Assembly: GCF_024652905.1 (NCBI RefSeq)
Contig: NZ_CP102428.1
Location: forward strand, 818,501 to 882,500
Direction: 5' to 3'
Source of the DNA: Pseudomonas oryzihabitans
GTDB taxonomy: Bacteria; Pseudomonadota; Gammaproteobacteria; Pseudomonadales; Pseudomonadaceae
DNA length: 64,000 bases
The notes beneath the pieces were generated by a model. It was given only the letters and a program-made list of their open reading frames with translations, was not told the origin of the DNA and made no database searches. How positions within the stretch are numbered: the stretch's first letter is position 1; each line of letters begins with the position of its first letter. A program made the translations under genes and the position numbers. Shown here piece by piece: positions 10,802-19,225 of this stretch.

Positions 10802-13800
10802 ATGACCTCGAACTCGCCTGCCGCCGTCCTGGCGGACTTTCACGACGCGCCGCGCAGCTGGTTCACGACGCGCTTTCCCGCCCCGACCGAGGCGCAACGG
10901 CAGGCCTGGCCGGCCATTCGCGCCGGCGCCTCGGTACTGGTGGCGGCCCCCACCGGTTCGGGCAAGACCCTGACCGCCTTCTTCGCCGTGCTGGATGGCC
11001 TGGTGCAGGAGGCATTGCAGGAGGATGGCCTGCCCGAGGCCTGCCTCTGGCTCTATGTGTCGCCGCTCAAGGCCCTGTCCAACGACATCCGTCTCAATCT
11101 CGAAGATCCCCTGGCTGGCATCAGCGCGGCGCTGGAGGCGCAAAACCTACCGCCCCTGGCGTTACGCACGGCGGTGCGCACCGGAGACACGCCACAAAAG
11201 GAGCGGGCGGCCATGCGCCGGCGGCCGCCGCATCTGTTGGTCACCACCCCAGAATCCCTTTATGTGCTGCTCGGTTCGGACTCCGGGCGGCGGATGCTGG
11301 CCAGCGTGCGTGGCGTCATCGTCGACGAGATCCATGCCATCGCCGACGGCAAGCGCGGCAGTCACCTGACCCTGAGCCTGGCGCGACTGGAGGCCCTCAC
11401 CGGGCGTCCGCTGCAACGCATCGGCCTGTCCGCGACCCAGAAGCCGCTGGCCGCGGTGGCTGCCTTTCTGGTCGGCCGCGATGCCCAGGGGCAGGCCCGG
11501 CCCTGTACGGTGATCGACATCGGCCACCAGCGCGCCCGCGATCTGGCCCTGGAGGTGCCGCCCATTCCCCTGGAGGCGATGCTCTCCACCCAGGCCTGGG
11601 AGCTGGTCTACGACCGCCTGGCCGAACTGGCCGAGGCACACCGCACCACCCTGGTGTTCGTCAACACCCGTCGGCTGGCCGAACGCATGGCGCGCCAGCT
11701 CTCGGATCGCCTCGGCAATGCCCAGGTCGCCGCCCACCACGGCAGCCTGGCCAAGGAGCAGCGGCTGGATGCCGAGCAGCGTCTCAAGCGCGGCGAATTG
11801 CGCCTGCTGCTGGCGACCGCCTCCCTGGAACTGGGCATCGACATCGGCGATGTCGATCTGGTCTGTCAGATCGGCTCGCCGGGCTCCATCGCCGCCTTTC
11901 TGCAACGGGTCGGGCGCGCCAACCACCAGGTCGGCGGCCTGCCCAAGGGCCGGCTGTTTCCCACCTCGCGGGACGACCTGGTCGAGTGCGTGGCGCTGCT
12001 CGACTGCGTGCGCCGTGGTGAGCTGGATACCCTGCACATCCCCGTGGCGCCGCTGGATGTCCTGGCGCAGCAGCTGGTGGCCGAGGTGGCCTGCCAGGAG
12101 TGGTCCGAAGCCGGCCTGCTGGCCGTGCTGCGCCAGGCCGAGCCCTATGCCGGGCTGAGCGAAGCCGACTACCGAGCCGTGGTGGAGATGCTTAGCCAGG
12201 GCTATACGGATCGCCGCGGTCCGCGGGCAGCCTATGTCCATCGGGACGCGGTCAATGGGCTCCTGCGCGGCCGCCGGGGCGGCAAGGCGACCGCCGTGAT
12301 GAGCGGCGGCACCATCCCGGAGAGCGGCGACTTCAGTGTGCTGCTCGAACCCCAGGGCCATACCGTGGGCAGCGTCAATGAGGATTTTGCCTTCGAAAGC
12401 CTGGTGGGCGACGTCTTCCAGCTGGGCAACACCGCCTACCGCATCGTCAAGATCGAAGGCAGCAAGGTGCGGGTGGAGGATGCCAAGGGGCAGCCGCCCA
12501 ACATCCCTTTCTGGCACGGCGAGGCGCCGGGGCGCAGCGATGAATTGTCTGCTGGCCTGGCGCGGCTGCGGGCGGAGCTCGAACCGCTGCTGCCCGGCGC
12601 CGACGAGCCGCTGGAAACGGCCATCGTCCGCATCGGCGCGGCCTATGCGCTGGAGGAGGGCGCCACCCGCCAATTGGTGGACTATCTGGGTCGTGCCCGG
12701 CAGGCGCTGGGCGCCTTGCCGACCCAACAGACCCTGGTGATGGAGCGCTTCTTCGACCAGGCCGGCGGGATGCAGCTGATCATCCATGCACCCTTCGGCA
12801 GCCGCATCAACCGCGCCTGGGGCCTGGCCCTGCGCAAAAGATTCTGCCGCAACTTCAATGTGGAGCTGCAGGCGGCGGCCACCGAGAACGCTCTGATCCT
12901 CTCGCTGGCGACGAGCCACAGCTTCGTCCTCGACGAGGTCTGGCGCTACCTGCATCCGGCCACCGCCGAGACCGTGCTGATCCAGGCCCTGCTCGATGCG
13001 CCCCTGTTCGCCGTGCGCTGGCGCTGGAATGCCACCACGGCCCTGGCCCTGCCGCGCTTCAGCGCCGGGCGCAAGGTGGCGACCCAGGTGCAGCGCATGC
13101 GCAGCGAAGACCTCCTGGCCACGGTCTTTCCCGACCAGGTCGCCTGCCTGGAGAATCTCGCTGGCGAGCGCCAGGTACCTGATCACCCGCTGGTCCGCCA
13201 GACCCTCGACGACTGCCTCCACGAGTCCCTCGACAGCCGTGGCTGGCTGGCGCTGCTGGCGCGGATCGCCTCTGGCCAGCTGACCCTGCTCACCCGCGAC
13301 CTGCCCGGGCCGTCACCACTGGCCGCCGAGGTGCTCACGGCCAAGCCCTATGCCTATCTGGACGATGCCCCGGTCGAGGAGCGGCGGACGCTCGCGGTGC
13401 AGAATCGCCGCTTCGGCGGCGCCGAGCCCGACGAGTTGGGCGCCCTGGATCCCGCCGCGATCGCCCTGGTGCGCGAAGAAGCCTGGCCACGGCTGGAAAG
13501 TGCCGACGACCTGCATGAAGCCCTGTTGGGCATCGGCTTTCTCACCGAGGCCGAGTTGGCACCGCACCAGACCCAGGCCCGCCAGCTGGTCAAAGCCGGC
13601 CGAGCCGGGCGACTGCGGCTGCCGGAGCTCACCCTGTGGATCGCGGCCGAGCGCCTGCCGCTCTTTCAGGTGCTGTTTCCCGATACCCCCACGGAGCCGC
13701 TGCTCAGTCCTCCGCCCGGATTCAAGGCGCCGGTGGATCCTGAGGGGGCGCTGGTGGAACTCCTGCGCGCGCGTCTGACCGCCCTCGGTCCGGTGGACCA

Positions 13801-15145
13801 GGATCTGCTGGCCGCCAGCCTCGGGCTCCCGCCGGCGCGTCTCACGCCGGCCCTGCTGGCCCTGCAGGGCGAAGGCTATGTGCTGCAGGGGCGCTTCACC
13901 GAGGCAGGCAGCGCCGTGGAGTGGTGCGAGCGCCATCTCCTGGCGCGGATCCATCGCTATACCCTGGGGCGACTGCGCAAGGCCATCGAGCCGGTGCCCC
14001 TGGCCGACTACCTGAGATTCCTCCTGGAGCACCACCATCTGACCGGTCCGGCGACCCTGAGAGGTAACGAGGGCCTTGAGCAGGTCATCGGCCTGCTGGA
14101 GGGCTTCGAGGTCGCCGCCGCCGGCTGGGAAGGGGAGGTCCTGCCCAGTCGTCTACCGGATTACCAGTTTACCCACCTCGATGATCTCTGCCGCGCTGGT
14201 CGGGTCGTCTGGCTGCGCCTGCCGCAACCCGGACGCGGTGGTGGCGGCCCGGTCAAGGGGTCACCCATCGTCCTGCTGCCCCGGCGCCACCTGGCCGACT
14301 GGAACAGCCTCTCCGCGCCACCCCTGGCCGAGGCCCTGTCGCCCAAGGGGCAGCGGGTGCTGGAGGTGCTGACGCGTCGCGGTGCCTCCTTCTTCGACGA
14401 GTTGCTCGGCGAGGCGCGCCTGTTGCGCAGCGAGCTGGAAACGGCCCTGGGCGAGCTGGTTGGTAGGGGCGCGGTCAACGCCGACAGCTTCGCCGGTCTG
14501 CGCGCCCTGTTGCTACCAGCAGCCAAGCGCGGCAGCCGCACCGGGCTGCGCCGCGGGCGAATGCCTCTCTATGGCGGCATGGACGACGCCGGGCGCTGGG
14601 CGGCCTTGCGACTGGCCGAGGCCCCTACCGAGGAGCGGTTGCCGGATGCCCTGCTGGAGCGCTTGGTCGGGCTGTTGCTGCGTCGCTATGGCGTGCTCTG
14701 CTGGCAACTGCTGCAGCGTGAGAGCGAGGTGTTGCCCCCCTGGCGCGATCTCTTGCGCGCCTGCCATCGTCTGGAGGCTCGTGGCGAGATCCGGGGCGGT
14801 CGCTTCATCGCCGGCTTGTCCGGCGAGCAGTTCGCCGATCCGGCCGCCATTGCACCCTTGCGGGAATGGCGCCAGCGGCCGCCGGAGGATCTGTGGGTAT
14901 GCGTGTCGGCGCTGGATCCGCTCAATCTGGTCGGCACCTTGCTGCCGGGCGCCAAGGTGCCTGCCGTGGCCGGCAATCGCCTGCTCTATCGCGATGGCGT
15001 ACCCATCGCCACCCGGGTAGGGGCGAAGATCAATTGGCTGGTCGAGCTGGAGGCCGGGGAACAGGTGCGGGCGCGGCAGGTCCTGCAGCAACTGGGGCGG
15101 GAACGTCCCCAGGTGGGGCTTGGGCGCAGTCTGTTGCGGCAGTAG
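10802..15145 (+). CDS. lhr: Large ATP-dependent helicase Lhr (full length)
   Basis: A 1447-residue superfamily 2 DNA/RNA-DNA helicase. Walker A APTGSGKT is at 49-56, the Walker B DEIH box in VDEIHAIADGKRGS, motif III in LSATQKP, and domain 2 has TASLELGIDIGDVDLV and QRVGRANH. A winged-helix and Lhr-core region follows, then a C-terminal extension of about 600 residues as in E. coli Lhr. Lhr translocates 3'-5' on single-stranded DNA and unwinds RNA:DNA duplexes; a role in DNA repair is supported for the family. The start at 10802 (MTSNSPAAVL) has a weak ribosome site; a GTG 33 bases upstream is possible. It is convergent with the TorF-type gene, 16 bases apart. Confidence 0.92.
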   Translation: MTSNSPAAVLADFHDAPRSWFTTRFPAPTEAQRQAWPAIRAGASVLVAAPTGSGKTLTAFFAVLDGLVQEALQEDGLPEACLWLYVSPLKALSNDIRLNLEDPLAGISAALEAQNLPPLALRTAVRTGDTPQKERAAMRRRPPHLLVTTPESLYVLLGSDSGRRMLASVRGVIVDEIHAIADGKRGSHLTLSLARLEALTGRPLQRIGLSATQKPLAAVAAFLVGRDAQGQARPCTVIDIGHQRARDLALEVPPIPLEAMLSTQAWELVYDRLAELAEAHRTTLVFVNTRRLAERMARQLSDRLGNAQVAAHHGSLAKEQRLDAEQRLKRGELRLLLATASLELGIDIGDVDLVCQIGSPGSIAAFLQRVGRANHQVGGLPKGRLFPTSRDDLVECVALLDCVRRGELDTLHIPVAPLDVLAQQLVAEVACQEWSEAGLLAVLRQAEPYAGLSEADYRAVVEMLSQGYTDRRGPRAAYVHRDAVNGLLRGRRGGKATAVMSGGTIPESGDFSVLLEPQGHTVGSVNEDFAFESLVGDVFQLGNTAYRIVKIEGSKVRVEDAKGQPPNIPFWHGEAPGRSDELSAGLARLRAELEPLLPGADEPLETAIVRIGAAYALEEGATRQLVDYLGRARQALGALPTQQTLVMERFFDQAGGMQLIIHAPFGSRINRAWGLALRKRFCRNFNVELQAAATENALILSLATSHSFVLDEVWRYLHPATAETVLIQALLDAPLFAVRWRWNATTALALPRFSAGRKVATQVQRMRSEDLLATVFPDQVACLENLAGERQVPDHPLVRQTLDDCLHESLDSRGWLALLARIASGQLTLLTRDLPGPSPLAAEVLTAKPYAYLDDAPVEERRTLAVQNRRFGGAEPDELGALDPAAIALVREEAWPRLESADDLHEALLGIGFLTEAELAPHQTQARQLVKAGRAGRLRLPELTLWIAAERLPLFQVLFPDTPTEPLLSPPPGFKAPVDPEGALVELLRARLTALGPVDQDLLAASLGLPPARLTPALLALQGEGYVLQGRFTEAGSAVEWCERHLLARIHRYTLGRLRKAIEPVPLADYLRFLLEHHHLTGPATLRGNEGLEQVIGLLEGFEVAAAGWEGEVLPSRLPDYQFTHLDDLCRAGRVVWLRLPQPGRGGGGPVKGSPIVLLPRRHLADWNSLSAPPLAEALSPKGQRVLEVLTRRGASFFDELLGEARLLRSELETALGELVGRGAVNADSFAGLRALLLPAAKRGSRTGLRRGRMPLYGGMDDAGRWAALRLAEAPTEERLPDALLERLVGLLLRRYGVLCWQLLQRESEVLPPWRDLLRACHRLEARGEIRGGRFIAGLSGEQFADPAAIAPLREWRQRPPEDLWVCVSALDPLNLVGTLLPGAKVPAVAGNRLLYRDGVPIATRVGAKINWLVELEAGEQVRARQVLQQLGRERPQVGLGRSLLRQ

Positions 15146-15161
15146 CGGACAGCTGTGGTGT

Positions 15162-15887
15162 TTAGAAGAAGGGGTGCGAGGCCTTGAGCATCAGGGCGCT
15201 GTCGCAATAGGTGTTGTGACCCGAATACACCGAGCAGTCGGCGCCTCTCAGGCTGGTGCCGCTGTAGGTCAGGTTGAACAGGGTGTTCACCCACTTGCGA
15301 CTCAGATTCACCGACCAGTCATTGAAGCTGCGCACCATGCCGCCGCTGTCGAGGGTGGTGGGCATGTCCAGCACATAGTTGGTGTACTTGAGCGAGACCC
15401 CGGTCTTGATCAGCGGCAGGGTACCCAGGTCGGCGTAGAGCGAGGCGTTCTGGCGTCCGGGGTCATTGGCAAAGGCCGCGCCCAGGCGCTTGCCATAGAC
15501 GGTCATGCCGGAATACAGCTCGCGGCTGGGATCGACGTTCTGGATCAGGTTGCTGTAGTTGATCACACCCAGTTCGTAGCCGTAGCCGGGCGCGAAGCGA
15601 TGCTTGTAGCCCGCATAGGTATCCATCTCCAGCAGGGGCGCTTCTGCGGACGAGGCGTTGTTGGTCGTCCACTGGCCGAAGTATAGACCGCTGTCATGGG
15701 TGAGATCGAAGCCGCCGCCCATGCCGGCGGAGTTCGGCGCGACCAGGCCCTGAGCCATGCTGCGGGACGGCGCCGTGCTCATCTTCAGAGCGAAATCCCC
15801 CACCTCGCGCTGCATGCCCAAGCTGGCCGCCATCACCGGGTTGCCCAGGAGTCCGAGGGCGAGAAATAGAGGTAAGGATCTGTTCAT
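15162..15887 (-). CDS. TorF-family putative outer-membrane porin
   Basis: A 241-residue secreted beta-barrel protein. The signal peptide is residues 1-20 (MNRSLPLFLALGLLGNPVMA), followed by a short barrel with alternating aromatic/polar strands such as SGLYFGQWTTNN and YELGVINYSN, and a C-terminal phenylalanine (ASHPFF). This resembles the family known as TorF or TIGR02001. The transported substance is unknown. The ATG at 15887 follows GGAG; the frame is open for 59 more codons upstream, but these do not resemble a leader. Two cysteines near the C-terminus (CSVYSGHNTYC) may pair in the periplasmic or surface loop. It is monocistronic with a long upstream region. Confidence 0.7.
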   Translation of the reverse strand: MNRSLPLFLALGLLGNPVMAASLGMQREVGDFALKMSTAPSRSMAQGLVAPNSAGMGGGFDLTHDSGLYFGQWTTNNASSAEAPLLEMDTYAGYKHRFAPGYGYELGVINYSNLIQNVDPSRELYSGMTVYGKRLGAAFANDPGRQNASLYADLGTLPLIKTGVSLKYTNYVLDMPTTLDSGGMVRSFNDWSVNLSRKWVNTLFNLTYSGTSLRGADCSVYSGHNTYCDSALMLKASHPFF

Positions 15888-16352
15888 GGAAGCACTCCCG
15901 CCGTGCTGGTGACGCGCCTGATAGAAGTAATGGAGATAACAACAAGCAGGGAAAACATCGGAGTGCGGACACCCTGATGACATCGTTGTTATTGGATGAG
16001 GAACTGCGGCTAACCCGTTATCACTCTGGGATGATAACCAACGAAGGCAGCGTTTTTTCACCATTCGTCAGGTTTCGAGAGGTGGATTGAACTCGCTACG
16101 CAGATCAAGACAGACAGATTTGTTATGGGTTCCAATAACAATCGGCATCTGGCCAATCAGTGACGTTTGCTAGCTGAAATCTCTGGCAGGCAGCCTGGAG
16201 ACATACTTTCTGACAAAGCTCAGCCCTGTTGCGACGAACAACCGCAGCCCTGTGGATTGAATCGGTCGGTGAAGACTCAATATTGTGGAGGAGGGCAGCA
16301 CGCCCTGCCCGCTGTAGCTGTCCCTGACTGAGCGCTGGCTCGAGGAGTTTCC
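15888..16352. other. Divergent regulatory region, 465 bases, no gene seen
   Basis: This stretch separates the TorF-type gene from the small PA1414-like gene. It holds an inverted repeat GTTATCA (16017-16023) / TGATAAC (16032-16038) with an 8-base spacer, and two copies of TTGTTATTGG in opposite orientation (near 15985-15995 and 16130-16141) about 145 bases apart. These look like paired operator half-sites, but no regulator is assignable. No protein-coding frame with a credible start was seen. Confidence 0.4.
16257..16286 (+). promoter_or_regulatory. Sigma-70-like promoter for the small PA1414-like gene
   Basis: TTGAAT (16257-16262) and TATTGT (16281-16286) are separated by 18 bases, about 66 bases before the ATG at 16353. 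The match to the consensus is fair at both hexamers. No Anr/Fnr box was found nearby. Confidence 0.4.
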
Positions 16353-16484
16353 ATGAACGACCGTATACAAGCTCTGATGCTGGACCTGCTCGCCCGACTC
16401 GGCCTGGTGAAGGCCATCCCGATTCCCAGTCGCGAGCGCGAGCAGTTGGCCGCCCAACGGCGTCGCGCGCAGCAGCGTCGCTAA
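16353..16484 (+). CDS. PA1414-like small basic protein (43 residues)
   Basis: This short gene encodes a 43-residue protein beginning MNDRIQALMLDLLARLGLVK and ending in an arginine/glutamine-rich tail (RRRAQQRR). A strong ribosome site, GAGGAG, sits 5 bases before the ATG. Residues 4-20 form an amphipathic helix and the tail is highly basic. Its length and first half resemble the PA1414 family of pseudomonads, whose locus in P. aeruginosa is linked with an abundant, oxygen-responsive small RNA (SicX); this is from memory and not tested here. Hairpins follow the stop codon. It occupies the place next to aotP where argR lies in P. aeruginosa. Function is unknown. Confidence 0.6.
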   Translation: MNDRIQALMLDLLARLGLVKAIPIPSREREQLAAQRRRAQQRR

Positions 16485-16505
16485 GCGGCCTCGGCAGCGG
16501 CGGGT

Positions 16506-16560
16506 GCGAACCTGGGTGGCTGGCGCCGCCTGGTTCGCATGGGGTCCCAGGCAGGGACCC
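16506..16560. terminator. Twin hairpins between the small gene and aotP
   Basis: Two perfect 7-bp stems lie between the convergent small gene and aotP: GCGAACC (16506-16512) / GGTTCGC (16532-16538), and GGGTCCC (16542-16548) / GGGACCC (16554-16560) with a 5-base loop. Neither has a T tract. They may end both transcripts or protect a short RNA 3' end. Confidence 0.45.
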
Positions 16561-16565
16561 GAGGC

Positions 16566-17330
16566 CTACTTGAGATTGCCGCTGAGGAACTGGCGCAGAC
16601 GTTCGCTCCGCGGACTCGCCAGTACTTCGCTTGGCGGCCCTTCTTCCTCCACCACCCCCTGGTGCAGGAACAGCACCTGGGAAGACACCTCGCGGGCAAA
16701 GGCCATCTCATGGGTCACCATGAGCATGGTGCGGCCTTCTTCCGCCAGGGCGCGGATGACCTTGAGCACCTCGCCAACCAATTCCGGGTCGAGTGCCGAG
16801 GTGGGTTCATCGAACAACATGATCTCCGGTTCCATCGCCAGGGCGCGGGCGATGGCGACCCGCTGCTGCTGACCACCGGAGAGGAAGGCTGGATATTGGT
16901 CAGCCACGCGTGCCGGTAGACCGACCTTCTGCAGATAGGTGCGTGCACGGTCCTCGGCTTCCGCCTTGCCCACACCCAAGGCCTTGCGCGGCGCCAGGGT
17001 GATGTTGTCCAGCACGCTCAGGTGACTCCAGAGATTGAAATGCTGGAAGACCATGGCCAGGCGCGTGCGCAGATTCTGCAACTGGGCGGCATCGGCCACC
17101 CGGACGGCGCCGCGATCCTCGGCCATGCGGATGGGCTCGCCGTCCAGGGTCATGGTCACGGCGTTGGGCTGCTCGAGGAAGTTGATGCAGCGCAGGAAGG
17201 TGCTCTTGCCCGAGCCGCTGGCGCCGATCAGGCTGACCACATCGCCGGTCTTGGCCTTGAGCGAGACGCCCTTGAGCACTTCGTGGTCGCCATAACGCTT
17301 GTGCAGGCCTTCGACGGTCAGTTTGTACAT
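16566..17330 (-). CDS. aotP: Arginine/ornithine ABC transporter ATPase AotP
   Basis: A 254-residue ABC ATPase of the polar amino-acid class (HisP/GlnQ type). Walker A GASGSGKST is near residue 40, the Q-loop in VFQHFNLW, the signature LSGGQQQR, Walker B IMLFDEPTSALDP and the H-loop in VTHEMAFA. It powers uptake of arginine and ornithine through AotQ/AotM. The start chosen is MYKLTVEGLHKRYG at 17330; a GTG 15 bases upstream is also possible and neither has a strong ribosome site. It is the last gene of the aotJ-Q-M-O-P order, 34 bases after aotO. Confidence 0.88.
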   Translation of the reverse strand: MYKLTVEGLHKRYGDHEVLKGVSLKAKTGDVVSLIGASGSGKSTFLRCINFLEQPNAVTMTLDGEPIRMAEDRGAVRVADAAQLQNLRTRLAMVFQHFNLWSHLSVLDNITLAPRKALGVGKAEAEDRARTYLQKVGLPARVADQYPAFLSGGQQQRVAIARALAMEPEIMLFDEPTSALDPELVGEVLKVIRALAEEGRTMLMVTHEMAFAREVSSQVLFLHQGVVEEEGPPSEVLASPRSERLRQFLSGNLK

Positions 17331-17364
17331 GGATAGGGATTCCACAGCTGAAAAGGGGTAGGGG

Positions 17365-18477
17365 TCACGGCGAGAGCAGGTAGCCGCTGCGATAGGCCTC
17401 GGTGCCCGCCACGTGTGCGATCACCATGCCAGCCGTGGCCATGCGGCGATTGGAGCGCGCATAGAGGATGCCAGCGACGGCGCTGCGGACCTCCTCCACG
17501 CGATCGCTGATGGGGTCGATGACCTGCGCCAGCACCTGACCGACCTCGATGCGCTCGCCTACCTGGGCCTTGAGTACCAGCACGCCCCCCTGGGAGCTCG
17601 CCACGGGCTCGACCGCCGCCAGGGGCGTGGCCGGTTGCAGCAGGGGCGGCAGCGGTGCGGCGACGCCGCTCAGGAAGCCCTGATGACGTAGGTAGTTGAC
17701 GATGGCCTCGGCGTCCGCCGCGGCGAGTTCGTCGCGCACGTCCAGCTGGCCGCGCAGTTCCAGGGTCACCGACAGGCTGCCCAGCGGCAGCCGCTCGCCG
17801 AAGCGCTGATGGAGATTCCACCAGAGCAGGGTGAAGCATTCGTCGAAGGACTGGCCGCCCGAGTCGGTGGCGAGCAGGCTGGCCTCGGAACCGAAGTAAC
17901 GCGCCAGCGGCTCCACCTGGGGCCAGGCTTCCGGCGTGGTGTAGAGGTGGGCGACGGCGTCGAAATCGCAATGCAGGTCGAGCACCACCTCGGCGTCGCA
18001 GGCCAGGCGCTGCAGGGTCAGGCGCTGGCTGTCGAGCTGGGTGCTGGCGGTTTCGGCGGCCAGGGCCGTGCGGAAGGCCTCGCGTACCAGGGCCTGGTTG
18101 GCGGCCACGTCGTCACCCAGGCGCTCGGCGATGGCGGCTTCGACCTGGGCGGTCATGTCGCGGAAGCGGCGGTTGAAGTTCTGGCCCGTTTCCAGCTCGT
18201 AGCGACCCAGGTGCACGTCGGCGACCTGCTGGTCCTGGCCGATGGGGTTGGCCACCGGCACCAGCACCACCTCCGCCAGCAGCTCATCGGCGGCTTCCAG
18301 CGCCCGGAGACGCTGCTTGAGGTGCCAGGCGGTGAGCATGCCGGGCAATTCGTCGGCATGCAGCGAGGCCTGAATATAGACCTTGCGGCCACTCTCGGCG
18401 GGGCCGAAGTGGAAGCTGTGGATGCAGCGCTCGGTGCCCGGGACCGGGGCGACCAGCGGATGGGTGAGATGGCGCAT
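17365..18477 (-). CDS. aotO: AotO, succinylglutamate desuccinylase/aspartoacylase-like zinc hydrolase
   Basis: A 370-residue protein of the M14-like AstE/AspA family. The zinc-binding HxxE motif is His40-Glu43 (SLHADELPG) and a third ligand fits the histidine in VLDLHCDFD. After the catalytic domain there is a C-terminal beta-rich region (GGVLVLKAQVGERIEVGQVLA) like a biotinyl/lipoyl-type barrel, as in related deacylases. Its place between the permease and ATPase genes matches aotO of P. aeruginosa, whose biochemical role is not firmly known. A plausible role, inferred from family and operon, is hydrolysis of an acylated arginine or ornithine derivative brought in by the transporter. No signal peptide is seen. 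Confidence 0.8.
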   Translation of the reverse strand: MRHLTHPLVAPVPGTERCIHSFHFGPAESGRKVYIQASLHADELPGMLTAWHLKQRLRALEAADELLAEVVLVPVANPIGQDQQVADVHLGRYELETGQNFNRRFRDMTAQVEAAIAERLGDDVAANQALVREAFRTALAAETASTQLDSQRLTLQRLACDAEVVLDLHCDFDAVAHLYTTPEAWPQVEPLARYFGSEASLLATDSGGQSFDECFTLLWWNLHQRFGERLPLGSLSVTLELRGQLDVRDELAAADAEAIVNYLRHQGFLSGVAAPLPPLLQPATPLAAVEPVASSQGGVLVLKAQVGERIEVGQVLAQVIDPISDRVEEVRSAVAGILYARSNRRMATAGMVIAHVAGTEAYRSGYLLSP

Positions 18478-18514
18478 GACAACTCCGGGGCCGCGCCAGG
18501 CGCGGCCGCTTGGG

Positions 18515-19225
18515 TCAGTGGGTCGGGCCGAGGAAGGCCAGCCAGCGGCGCTCCGCCAGGCGGAACAGGCCGATCAGGATGAAGGACACCGCCAGGTACA
18601 GCAACGCGGCCAGGCCGAAGGCCTGGAAGGTCAGGAAGGTGGCGGTGTTGGCATCGCGGGCGATCTTGAGCAGGTCCGGTACCGTGGCGGTAAAGGCCAG
18701 GGTGGTGGAGTGCAGCATCATGATGACTTCGTTGCTGTAGAAGGGCAGCGAGCGGCGCAGCGCCGAAGGCAGGATCACGTGCACGTACAGCCGCCAGCCG
18801 TCCAGGCCATAGGCCTTGGCCGCCTCGACCTCGCCATGGGGCGTGTTGCGGATGGCCCCGGCGAAGATCTCCGTGGTGTAGGCGCAGGTGTTCAGGGCGA
18901 AGGCCAGGATGGTGCAGTTCAGGCCGTCACGGAAGAAGCTGCCCAGCATGGGCTGGTCACGCACGAAGCCCAGGCTGTAGATGCCGGTGTAGCAGATCAG
19001 CAGCTGCAGATAGAGCGGGGTGCCACGAAAGACGTAGGTGTAGAAGCCGATCGGCCAGCGCAGCCAGCGGCGCTCCGAGACCCGGGCCACCGACAGGGGC
19101 ACCGAAACGACGAAGCCGATCACCACCGAGGCCACCAGCAGCCAGAGGGTCATGGCCAGGCCGGTGATGTGGTAGCCATCGGTCCACAGCAGGGGCTTCC
19201 AGTATTGCTGGAGGAGTTCGATCAT
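18515..19225 (-). CDS. aotM: Arginine/ornithine ABC transporter permease AotM
   Basis: A 236-residue inner-membrane permease of the HisM type, with about five hydrophobic segments. The EAA loop that contacts the ATPase is GEVEAAKAYGLDGWRLY. The ATG at 19225 overlaps the aotQ stop as ATGA, indicating translational coupling; the frame is open much further upstream, inside aotQ, but that portion is not a gene. It pairs with AotQ to form the channel. Confidence 0.9.
   Translation of the reverse strand: MIELLQQYWKPLLWTDGYHITGLAMTLWLLVASVVIGFVVSVPLSVARVSERRWLRWPIGFYTYVFRGTPLYLQLLICYTGIYSLGFVRDQPMLGSFFRDGLNCTILAFALNTCAYTTEIFAGAIRNTPHGEVEAAKAYGLDGWRLYVHVILPSALRRSLPFYSNEVIMMLHSTTLAFTATVPDLLKIARDANTATFLTFQAFGLAALLYLAVSFILIGLFRLAERRWLAFLGPTH

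Noticed and set aside
11162-13222. A 686-codon minus-strand frame inside lhr
   Set aside because: Low-complexity antisense translation with no motif; Lhr motifs are complete on the plus strand.
16081-16270. An Anr/Fnr box before the PA1414-like gene
   Set aside because: TTGA and ATCAA half-sites occur, but not with the 4-base spacing of TTGAT-N4-ATCAA; nothing better than a chance match was found.
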